12,475 nt of DNA from contig JAFTBD010000007.1 of assembly GCA_017455385.1 (NCBI GenBank), positions 1-12,475 on the forward strand. The letters are read 5' to 3'. Below the pieces are notes generated by a model. It saw only the letters and a program-made list of their open reading frames with translations. It did not search any database and was not told the DNA's origin. Positions 1 through 5,827 of the stretch are shown here, in pieces. Made by a program: the position numbers and the translations under genes. The DNA is from Clostridia bacterium. Its GTDB lineage: Bacteria; Bacillota; Clostridia; Christensenellales; CAG-1252. Within the stretch, counting starts at the first letter, position 1. Every line of letters starts with the position of its first letter.

Positions 1-773
1 CACAGCACGGTGAAGTAGGAATCACGGAAATAGGTGCGCAGAGGATAGGTGTAGTTCGTTCCCGCCGCAAAGGCGCGGAAATCGCCCGCTACCTTGAAAT
101 TCTCCAGCGCGGCGAAATAGCTTTGCAGATAGTACGCTTTCTCTTCTTCCGTCGTAACGGCGGGCGGGAAGGCGATGCCCGATATCTCCGCCTCGGTCAA
201 GGCGCGTTTCTCGTTGAAAGCGGCAAAAGCCGCCTTGTGACTCTCGGGATCCTCCGCGAAGGAGATCAGGAGATCAAGCTCCTTGACGTCTTTTATATAG
301 AAAGCCTCGTCCTCTTGGCTCCAATCTATCGGCGAGGAGGAAGAGAGGGAGAATTCCTTGCCTTCGAAATAGGTGGCGCCGAGTTTCGTCGGCATCTCTT
401 TCACGGCGCGAAGGTCGATGGATAGGGTGAAAGCGCAGTCCGAGCGAACGGAGAAAAAGGCGCCGTTCGTCTCTCTCTCGAGGAAGAGGGTCACGGTGAT
501 CTTTTCGCCCGCGATAGTGTAGGTGATCTCTTGCATCCTGCCGACCATCTTGACGGTCTTCTCGGATGTGGGATCGAGTATCTCTCCCTTCACGTAGAAT
601 GATAATGCGAGAAAGGGCAGAACGAAATTCTCTTCGCGGTCGTTCACGCGGTAGGCGGTGAGCCCGCCTTTTCCGTCCGCGACGACGGCGCATTTTTCGC
701 TCCCCATATCGAATGCCGCATCTTCCCACGCGGGGCAAGTGACGCGGATCGCTCCATTCTCGTACGTGACCAT
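1..773 (-). CDS. Partial carbohydrate-active enzyme, six-hairpin glycosidase-like (3' end outside window)
   Basis: This is the last visible gene of the minus-strand operon, and the window's left edge cuts it after 257 codons. It starts at an ATG at 773-771 behind an AAGGGAG ribosome binding site (785-779) with a 5-nt spacer; that site overlaps the uxuA stop, so the two are probably translationally coupled. The first ~170 residues are beta-rich without a recognisable motif, which fits an N-terminal beta-sandwich. The segment next to the edge reads GTNYTYPLRTYFRDSYFTVL. An aromatic-rich YFRDSY stretch like this is what I associate with the start of the (alpha/alpha)6 barrel of debranching-enzyme, trehalase and rhamnosidase-like glycoside hydrolases. 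There is no signal peptide, so the protein is probably cytoplasmic. Family and substrate are unassigned; its place after GH130 and UxuA suggests action on an imported oligosaccharide. Confidence 0.6.
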   Translation of the reverse strand, partial: MVTYENGAIRVTCPAWEDAAFDMGSEKCAVVADGKGGLTAYRVNDREENFVLPFLALSFYVKGEILDPTSEKTVKMVGRMQEITYTIAGEKITVTLFLERETNGAFFSVRSDCAFTLSIDLRAVKEMPTKLGATYFEGKEFSLSSSSPIDWSQEDEAFYIKDVKELDLLISFAEDPESHKAAFAAFNEKRALTEAEISGIAFPPAVTTEEEKAYYLQSYFAALENFKVAGDFRAFAAGTNYTYPLRTYFRDSYFTVL

Positions 774-778
774 TCTTA

Positions 779-785
779 CTCCCTT
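779..785 (-). promoter_or_regulatory. Ribosome binding site of the left-edge glycosidase-like gene
   Basis: AAGGGAG lies 5 nt before the ATG at 773. It contains two bases of the upstream uxuA stop codon TAA (786-784), so a ribosome ending uxuA covers the site. It fixes the start of a gene that runs off the window. Confidence 0.6.
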
Positions 786-1827
786 ATTTTCCCTTGGCGA
801 GGTCCTTTTCCACCGCCTCGAAGAGTCCCGCGAGGTAGGCGGCGCCCATCGCTCTGTCGTAGAGCCCGTAGCCGGGTTTGCCTTCTTCGCCCCACACGTT
901 CCTGCCGTGGTCGGGACGGAGATAGCCCGTGAAGCCGTTCTCCACGAGCGCTTTCACGATGGCGTAGATGTCCACGTTGCCTTCCGCGGTCTGGTGACCG
1001 TTCTCGTAGAAGTCGGTGTCATTCACGAATTTCAGCTGGCGCAGATGGGCGAAATAAGTACGTTTGGCGTATTTCGCCGCCATCTTCGGGAGGTCGTTGA
1101 AACGTCCCGCGCCGAGACTGCCCGTGCAGAAGGTGATGCCGTTGTGCTTATTGGGCACCGCGGCGAAGAGCCTGTCATAATCGGATTCTCTTCCCACGAT
1201 CCTCGGCAGATCGAAGATATCCCACGGGGGATCGTCCGGATGGATCGCCATATCCACGTCCGCTTCGTCGCAGGCGGGCATGATCCCATTCAGGAAGTAG
1301 ACGAGATTCTCGAAAAGTTTCTCGTGCGTGACACCCTTATAGGCTTCCAAGAGAGAATTCAGCTGTTCGGGAGTGTAGCTCTCGTCCCAACCGGGCAGGC
1401 GCAGATTCTTCTTGTCGAGTTTCGCGAAGTCCGCCTCGGAGTAGGAGAGAGAGGTGGAACCGTCCGCGTGCTTGTAGCAGAGGTCGGTGCGGAACCAGTC
1501 GAAAACGGGCATAAAGTTGTAGCAGACGCATTTGACGCCCACTTTGCCGCAGTTCAGGATATTCTGCCTGTATACGTCGATATAGCGGTCGCGGGTGGGG
1601 AGCCCGAGCTTGATATCTTCGTGCACGGGGATGGACTCGATGACTTCCATCTCAAGTCCCGCCGCCGCGGCGAGCTCTTTCAGACGGAGCAGTTTCTCAA
1701 TGTCCCACACTTCGCCCACGGGGGTGTCGTATACCGCCGTCACCACGCCGGTCATGCCTTGGATCTGTTTGATGTAAGAGAGGGGGATGCTGTCCTTCTC
1801 TCCGTACCAACGAAAAGTCAATTTCAT
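784..1827 (-). CDS. uxuA: D-mannonate dehydratase UxuA
   Basis: Catalyses dehydration of D-mannonate to 2-keto-3-deoxy-D-gluconate in hexuronate catabolism; it is a cytoplasmic TIM-barrel metalloenzyme. The 347-residue product matches the family from end to end: MKLTFRWYGE at the N-terminus, VIESIPVHEDIKLGLPTRDR at 62-81 and CYNFMPVFDW at 102-111. The expected metal-binding residues are visible: C234 in FCTGS, H261 in FAHLR, and D306-H307 in RPDHG, with H196 in AIHPDDPP also near the site. The length equals that of short Firmicute UxuA proteins. The ATG lies 1 nt after the stop of the oxidoreductase gene and has only a weak GAAGAG at 11 nt, so translation is probably coupled. UxuB, KDG kinase and KDG aldolase are not in the window, so the product must be processed by genes elsewhere. 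Confidence 0.95.
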   Translation of the reverse strand: MKLTFRWYGEKDSIPLSYIKQIQGMTGVVTAVYDTPVGEVWDIEKLLRLKELAAAAGLEMEVIESIPVHEDIKLGLPTRDRYIDVYRQNILNCGKVGVKCVCYNFMPVFDWFRTDLCYKHADGSTSLSYSEADFAKLDKKNLRLPGWDESYTPEQLNSLLEAYKGVTHEKLFENLVYFLNGIMPACDEADVDMAIHPDDPPWDIFDLPRIVGRESDYDRLFAAVPNKHNGITFCTGSLGAGRFNDLPKMAAKYAKRTYFAHLRQLKFVNDTDFYENGHQTAEGNVDIYAIVKALVENGFTGYLRPDHGRNVWGEEGKPGYGLYDRAMGAAYLAGLFEAVEKDLAKGK

Positions 1828-1828
1828 A

Positions 1829-3022
1829 TTATTTCACGCTCTTCACGTTCTCGGATCCGGTGCCGAAATTCAACGTGCCTTCCACGACGCTGTCGTTGCC
1901 TTCCTTGTAGCGGGAGACCGCGACGTGCTCCATCAGTGCGTCGTAATATTTCTTCCCGTCGATGGGGAGGGTGATCTTCTCGCCGTCATTCCAACCGGAG
2001 AGCTCGATGGCGTTCATCAGTTCCACGCCGTTGATGCCTTCCTTGCCGTCCACGAAGAGTTTTTCTTCGCCGAGGATGGCGCGAGTGAAATTGGTCAGAA
2101 TGCCCACGTGCTGCGGGTTCTGTCCGTCCGTCTCCGGCTCGAATATTTCACACTTCGGCTTGGAGAAGGACTCTTTGGACGTGCGGCAGTAATCGGCAGA
2201 GTCTTCCGCGTTCTTGTAATAGAAGAGTTTGCCGTTCTCGCAGAGGAGCTTGCCGCCCGTGCCCGACACCTCGAAGCGGTTCGTCCCGGGCGCCTCGCCC
2301 GTCGTGGTGATGAAGACGCCGGACGCGCCGTTTTTGTAATCGAAATAAGCGGTCACTTCGTCCTCGACCTCCACGTCGTGCCATTTGCCGTACTTACAGA
2401 AGCCGCGCACCGAGACGGGCATCTCGCCCACGACCCATTGCACGAGGTCTAATTGGTGCGGACATTGATTGATGAGCACGCCGCCGCCTTCGCCTTTCCA
2501 AGTCGCGCGCCAGGAGCCGGAATCGTAATAGTTCTGCGTGCGGTACCAGTCGGTGATGATCCAGTTCACACGTTGGAGAGAGCCGATCCCGCCCGAAGAG
2601 ATGATCTCTTTCATCTTGCGATACAGGCAGTTCGTGCGTTGATTGAACATCATTCCGTAGAGCGCGTGGCTTTTCCTCGCCGCGGCGTTCATCTCTTCCA
2701 CCTGCTTGGTGTATACGGCGGCGGGCTTGTCCGTGATGACGTGTACGCCGCGATGCAGGCATTCGATGACGATCTCGGGGTGAGAATAGTGCGGGACGAC
2801 CACGAGGACCGCGTCGCAGACCTTGTCGTCCAGCATCTTTTTATAATCGGTGTAATAGAGGATTCCATCCGGCAACTTGGCTTTGATGGCTTCCGTCTTA
2901 ACGGGGTTCACTTCCGCGATGGCGGTCAGGCGGGACGCGGGCACCTCGCCGTTCGCGAGTTTCAGCGCGTAATACGTCCCTTGGTTTCCCGCCCCAACGA
3001 CGGCATAACGGACTTCTTTCAT
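1829..3022 (-). CDS. Gfo/Idh/MocA-family NAD(P)-dependent oxidoreductase
   Basis: Predicted to oxidise or reduce a sugar or sugar derivative with NAD(P); the substrate is not known. The 397 residues show the N-terminal Rossmann fold with VVGAGNQG (G10, G12, G15). Next comes DKP at 98-100, replacing the usual EKP that carries the conserved lysine (K99). NQCPHQLD follows, with H189 and D192 where the family has its catalytic His/Asp pair. The C-terminal half is the beta-sheet substrate domain. Its ATG overlaps the isomerase stop by 4 nt (ATGA), with an AAGGAG at 10 nt. Fixed pairing of a Gfo/Idh enzyme with an AP-endonuclease-type isomerase is common in catabolic loci for inositols, keto-glycosides and unusual sugars. 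Here the pair may supply or remove an intermediate on the way to mannonate, but that is inference. Confidence 0.9.
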   Translation of the reverse strand: MKEVRYAVVGAGNQGTYYALKLANGEVPASRLTAIAEVNPVKTEAIKAKLPDGILYYTDYKKMLDDKVCDAVLVVVPHYSHPEIVIECLHRGVHVITDKPAAVYTKQVEEMNAAARKSHALYGMMFNQRTNCLYRKMKEIISSGGIGSLQRVNWIITDWYRTQNYYDSGSWRATWKGEGGGVLINQCPHQLDLVQWVVGEMPVSVRGFCKYGKWHDVEVEDEVTAYFDYKNGASGVFITTTGEAPGTNRFEVSGTGGKLLCENGKLFYYKNAEDSADYCRTSKESFSKPKCEIFEPETDGQNPQHVGILTNFTRAILGEEKLFVDGKEGINGVELMNAIELSGWNDGEKITLPIDGKKYYDALMEHVAVSRYKEGNDSVVEGTLNFGTGSENVKSVK

Positions 3023-3873
3023 TTGACGAAAACTCCTTCCTTCTCGGTGTAGCCGACTTCGCCGAGCACCTTCTTGATGGCGGCGATCGCCGTGTCGAAA
3101 GCGGTCACGTTGTCGGTGAACTTGAACTTGGTCTTCAATACGGTGCTGTCATTTAAGACGTAGCCGTCGAATATCTTGAGGTGCGGCTCGACGGTCAACA
3201 CTTTGTCGTCCTTAATGCGGGAGACGAGACCTTTCAAGTCGCCGTCGCCGTAGCCCGCGGGTACGAGTTCGCCCGTCTCCGCCACGACGTCTTTGATGTG
3301 GAAATAGAAGGCTCTGTCCGCGAGCGCCGCGAGGGTGTCCGCCGCCTTCTCGCCGACTTGGAGGAAGTTCGCGGGATCGTATACAGAGTACAGCCCCGGG
3401 ACGTTGTCGAGGACGTCCTTCGTGCGAGCGAGGTTGTCGCCGTAGAGACCTTTGTCGTTCTCGTGACAGAAACGGATGCCGTATTCCTTGCCGATGGCGA
3501 CGAACTTTTTCAGAAGGTCGATCATCTTGTCGTGCGCGTTGTTTTCCGGCACGTTGTAAAAACTGAAGCAACGGATATTTTCCGCGCCGAGGATCTTCGC
3601 GAGCTCACAGCCGCGGCGAGCGTCCGCAAGGTGCTCTTCTTCGGAGAGGGCGATGTCCTTCTTGCCGATGGGGGAGCCGATGGACCACATCTTGATGCCT
3701 TCCTCGTCCAAACGGGCGCGGATGGCTTTCGCCTCGTCGTCCGTGAGCTCCATCACGTTCTTGCCGTTGATATTTCTGATCTCGAGCAGGGAGAGGCCGT
3801 TCCTTTTGAGAGCGGCGATCTGACCTTCGAGGCTGTTATCCGATTCGTCTGCAAATGCACTGAGTCTTATCAT
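3019..3873 (-). CDS. Sugar phosphate isomerase/epimerase-like TIM-barrel protein (AP endonuclease family 2 fold)
   Basis: A 284-residue cytoplasmic TIM-barrel enzyme of the xylose isomerase-like superfamily, expected to isomerise or epimerise a sugar or keto-sugar using a divalent metal. The likely metal ligands are E138 (FCHEND), D166 (VYDPANF), H192 (FHIKD) and E229 (TVEPH), the usual Glu-Asp-His-Glu set. The N-terminus MIRLSAFADE with EIRNINGKN near 31-39 is typical of this group. The start is fixed by AAAGGAG at 3886-3880 with a 6-nt spacer. It follows the GH130 gene by 25 nt and overlaps the next gene by 4 nt, so it belongs to the same operon. The substrate cannot be read from sequence; 3-keto sugars, inosose or free aldoses are all possible. 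Confidence 0.85.
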   Translation of the reverse strand: MIRLSAFADESDNSLEGQIAALKRNGLSLLEIRNINGKNVMELTDDEAKAIRARLDEEGIKMWSIGSPIGKKDIALSEEEHLADARRGCELAKILGAENIRCFSFYNVPENNAHDKMIDLLKKFVAIGKEYGIRFCHENDKGLYGDNLARTKDVLDNVPGLYSVYDPANFLQVGEKAADTLAALADRAFYFHIKDVVAETGELVPAGYGDGDLKGLVSRIKDDKVLTVEPHLKIFDGYVLNDSTVLKTKFKFTDNVTAFDTAIAAIKKVLGEVGYTEKEGVFVK

Positions 3874-3886
3874 AGTTTTCTCCTTT

Positions 3887-3898
3887 CGCCGAATGGCG
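3887..3898 (-). other. Short hairpin between the GH130 stop and the next ribosome binding site
   Basis: In the mRNA sense CGCC-ATTC-GGCG directly follows the GH130 TAA and directly precedes AAAGGAG of the isomerase gene. The stem is only 4 bp and no T-tract follows, so it is not a terminator. It could mark a processing site or tune translation of the second gene. This is the whole content of the 25-bp gap. Confidence 0.3.
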
Positions 3899-4873
3899 TT
3901 ATTTATTTTGTAAGCAGAGGGCGATGAGGTCGTCCACGTTCGCCGTAGCGAGACATTCCACCGTGTCCGCCGCGCCGTAATAGATCTTCACTTCGCCGTT
4001 GTCTTCGAGGATCATGCCGCCCGGGAAGATGACGTTATTGCGGAATCCGTCCTTGGTCTCATAGTCCGCTTCGGGCGCGAGCAGGGGTTCGTTATAGAGA
4101 CCGACGACTTTCGTCGGATCCTTGAGGTCGAGGAGCATGATGCCCGCATAATATTCTTTGCCCCATTTCTCCTCCCAGCCGTCTTTCTTCGGCGGGACGG
4201 CACGTACCGCGTGGAAGGTGGTGAGCCAGCCTTCTTTGGTCTTGATAGGCGGCGCGGCGGGACCGACTTTCGCATTCGCGAAGGGCACCATCTTGGAGGG
4301 GAGCACGAGCTGGGTGTTGCCCCAGTATTTGAGATCCGCCGAGTCGGAGAACCAGACGTCGAAGATGTCATAGCCTCTCGAATACACGGGGAAGGGACGT
4401 TCCAGACGGGCGTACATCCCGTTGATCTTCTCGGGGAAGAGCACCATATTGCGGTTATCGGGCGCGCTCATCGACAGGATGTCGAGGGTGCGGAAGTCCT
4501 TGTCCGTCTTCGCGATGCCGCCGCGGATGCCATGCCAAGTATCCACGGCGAAGCAGATATAGATCTCGCCGTCGATGACTTGCAAACGAGGATCGTAGAT
4601 GCGCCTGATCTCGTCGTCTTTGAGGGCGAAATGCGGCTCGGGATCCACCGTCCAATGCACGCCGTCGTCGCTCCTCGCGAGACCGATATTCGTGCCGGCG
4701 AGATTATGACTGCCGCGCGGAGCGCAATAGTCGTTGCGGAAAAGCATATAGTATGTGCCGTCTATTTTCTGCACGCCCGCATTGAAGATAAGGTCCGCGT
4801 CGTAGGGGACTTGCTTCTCGGTCAGAACGGGGTTCAGAGGGTGACGTTTGATGACAGATGCCGAATGAAACAT
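3899..4873 (-). CDS. Glycoside hydrolase family 130 protein (beta-mannoside phosphorylase type)
   Basis: GH130 enzymes mostly phosphorolyse beta-1,4-mannosidic bonds, releasing alpha-mannose 1-phosphate from mannosyl-glucose, manno-oligosaccharides or mannosyl-GlcNAc; some members are hydrolases. The 324-residue protein shows the five-bladed propeller signature: NPVL near 14-17, YDPRL with the proton-donor candidate D94, NRNMVLFPEKINGMYARLERP in the middle, GPAAPPIKT, and NNVIFPGGMI...YYGAADT near the C-terminus. No signal peptide is present, consistent with an intracellular phosphorylase. The start is the ATG at 4873-4871, because AAGGAG (4888-4883) lies 9 nt upstream; a TTG at 4903 would add ten residues but sits at the predicted transcript start. 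The length fits the shorter manno-oligosaccharide type rather than the ~390-residue mannosylglucose phosphorylases. It is first in the operon, so it probably defines the substrate. Confidence 0.9.
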   Translation of the reverse strand: MFHSASVIKRHPLNPVLTEKQVPYDADLIFNAGVQKIDGTYYMLFRNDYCAPRGSHNLAGTNIGLARSDDGVHWTVDPEPHFALKDDEIRRIYDPRLQVIDGEIYICFAVDTWHGIRGGIAKTDKDFRTLDILSMSAPDNRNMVLFPEKINGMYARLERPFPVYSRGYDIFDVWFSDSADLKYWGNTQLVLPSKMVPFANAKVGPAAPPIKTKEGWLTTFHAVRAVPPKKDGWEEKWGKEYYAGIMLLDLKDPTKVVGLYNEPLLAPEADYETKDGFRNNVIFPGGMILEDNGEVKIYYGAADTVECLATANVDDLIALCLQNK

Positions 4874-4882
4874 ATGAATGAT

Positions 4883-4888
4883 CTCCTT
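4883..4888 (-). promoter_or_regulatory. Ribosome binding site deciding the GH130 start
   Basis: AAGGAG (minus strand) with a 9-nt spacer to the ATG at 4873. It makes the ATG the real start and rules out the upstream in-frame TTG at 4903, which lies within 1-2 nt of the expected transcription start. Confidence 0.8.
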
Positions 4889-4908
4889 GACAAATTTTAT
4901 CAAAAAAC

Positions 4909-4937
4909 ATTATAATACGGAAAAAGCACAAAATCAA
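4909..4937 (-). promoter_or_regulatory. Sigma-70/SigA-type promoter of the GH130-uxuA operon
   Basis: On the minus strand TTGATT (4937-4932), a 17-nt spacer and a perfect TATAAT (4914-4909) predict a transcript start near 4902, giving a leader of about 29 nt with a good Shine-Dalgarno. The surrounding sequence is AT-rich compared with the coding regions. It lies in the 105-bp gap shared with the divergent AraC-family gene, whose product is the likely regulator. No clear operator was identified. Confidence 0.75.
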
Positions 4938-4978
4938 TAGCATTTCTTTTTTAAAACGGGGAATATTAGCACATTATT

Positions 4979-5722
4979 ATGAAAAAACCGACCTTGCATT
5001 ATTATCGATTTCACGTGGAGAAGATCGTGGACGCCATTTCGCCCACGGTGATCCCGTATTACGACCTCACGATGGTGCTCGAAGGACGCATGGAATATCG
5101 CGTGAATAACCGCAGGATATCTCTCGAAGCGGGGAGCGCCGTTTTGATGCCGCCCGCCACCAAGAGAGAGCGTATCCGCACGGAGGGCAAGACCACCTAC
5201 GTGAGTTTCAACTTCCGCACGGAAGAAACGATAGACCTACCGCTCGTCCTCGACGGCGCTGTCGGGAAGGAGATCAAAATGATGGTGTATGCTTGCAATG
5301 AGATCGACCTCGACCACGGCGCCTACGCCCGCGAAGCGCTTGCGGACTTGACCTCCGCGATCTTGAATGCCCTTTATTCCTACGTGACGAGGAGCCAAAA
5401 CAGCCCGCTCACCGAGCGCATCCTCGCCTATATCCGCGAGCATTATCGCGAGCCGCTCCTTCTCGGAAAGATCGCCGCCGAGATGGCGTATTCCGTCGCC
5501 TATTGCGACCAAGTCTTCCGCAAGGACGTCGGTGTCTCCATCGTGCATTACCTCATCGACTATCGCGTCGCGAAAGTCAAAGAGTATCTTATCGAGAACG
5601 TCCTCTCCCTGCAAGAGATCGCGGAACGCACGGGCTTCGGCGAATGCAACTATTTGTCGAGGCAGTTCCGTCATCGCACGGGGGTGTCGCCCCTGCGCTT
5701 CCGCAAGCAGTTCAACGGGTGA
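4979..5722 (+). CDS. AraC-family transcriptional regulator
   Basis: A 247-residue DNA-binding regulator, probably controlling the divergent mannoside/mannonate operon in response to a sugar ligand. Residues about 10-80 form a cupin-like sensing domain (VLEGRMEYRVNNRR, AGSAVLMPP). Residues about 145-245 carry the two helix-turn-helix motifs: the first at about 161-185, the second at about 209-233 (LQEIAERTGFGECNYLSRQF). It ends with the family signature HRTGVSPLRFRK. No good Shine-Dalgarno precedes the ATG; the nearest purine run, GGGGA at 4958-4962, is 16 nt away. A TATTAG at 4964-4969 could be a weak -10 giving a leader of only a few nt, but no -35 supports it. A 7-bp hairpin follows the stop. 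Whether it activates or represses cannot be told from sequence. Confidence 0.9.
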   Translation: MKKPTLHYYRFHVEKIVDAISPTVIPYYDLTMVLEGRMEYRVNNRRISLEAGSAVLMPPATKRERIRTEGKTTYVSFNFRTEETIDLPLVLDGAVGKEIKMMVYACNEIDLDHGAYAREALADLTSAILNALYSYVTRSQNSPLTERILAYIREHYREPLLLGKIAAEMAYSVAYCDQVFRKDVGVSIVHYLIDYRVAKVKEYLIENVLSLQEIAERTGFGECNYLSRQFRHRTGVSPLRFRKQFNG

Positions 5723-5725
5723 AAA

Positions 5726-5742
5726 TGCACGCTTTGCGTGCA
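5726..5742 (+). terminator. Perfect 7-bp hairpin after the AraC-family gene (possible weak terminator)
   Basis: TGCACGC-TTT-GCGTGCA starts 4 nt after the TGA stop. On the plus strand it is followed by AACAAAGG, not a T-tract, so intrinsic termination of the regulator transcript would be weak. On the minus strand it is followed by TTTTC, which is somewhat better, but no minus-strand gene ends there. It may serve as an mRNA 3'-end stabiliser or a weak bidirectional terminator separating the regulator from the exporter gene. Confidence 0.4.
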
Positions 5743-5791
5743 AACAAAGGAAATGGCATCGACGGATAACAAGGAAAGTGCAGCGGATGAT

Positions 5792-5821
5792 TTGTATTCC
5801 GAGGGAGCGGAGTGATATAAT
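5792..5821 (+). promoter_or_regulatory. Extended -10 promoter placed for a leaderless mRNA of the exporter-methyltransferase gene
   Basis: TTGTAT (5792-5797), an 18-nt spacer and TATAAT (5816-5821) preceded by TGA (5813-5815), so TGnTATAAT is complete. Six nt separate the -10 from the ATG at 5828, so the usual +1 falls on the A of the start codon. The nearest purine-rich stretch, GGAG at 5809-5812, is 15 nt from the ATG and would lie upstream of the predicted transcript start. Confidence 0.7.
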
Positions 5822-5827
5822 TACGAT

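Noticed and set aside
658..1974. Long plus-strand open frame (438 codons) opposite uxuA
   Set aside because: It runs antisense to uxuA, whose motifs and metal ligands are complete. The antisense product shows no family features and is of the low-complexity kind produced by GC-rich third positions. The same applies to the open frames opposite the oxidoreductase, isomerase, GH130, exporter, rsmI and lipoprotein genes.
4874..4903. Upstream TTG start adding ten residues to the GH130 protein
   Set aside because: The TTG lies at the predicted transcript start, whereas the ATG at 4873 has AAGGAG at a correct distance. The added residues include the ribosome binding site itself.
4925..4973. Direct repeat AGCACA (4925-4930 and 4968-4973) as an AraC-type operator
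   Set aside because: A 6-bp match 43 bp apart in an AT-rich gap is easily chance, and no longer flanking similarity is seen.
4904..4978. Riboswitch or structured leader in the divergent gap
   Set aside because: The predicted GH130 leader is only about 29 nt and the plus-strand gene has almost no leader, so there is no room for an aptamer. No conserved fold was recognised.
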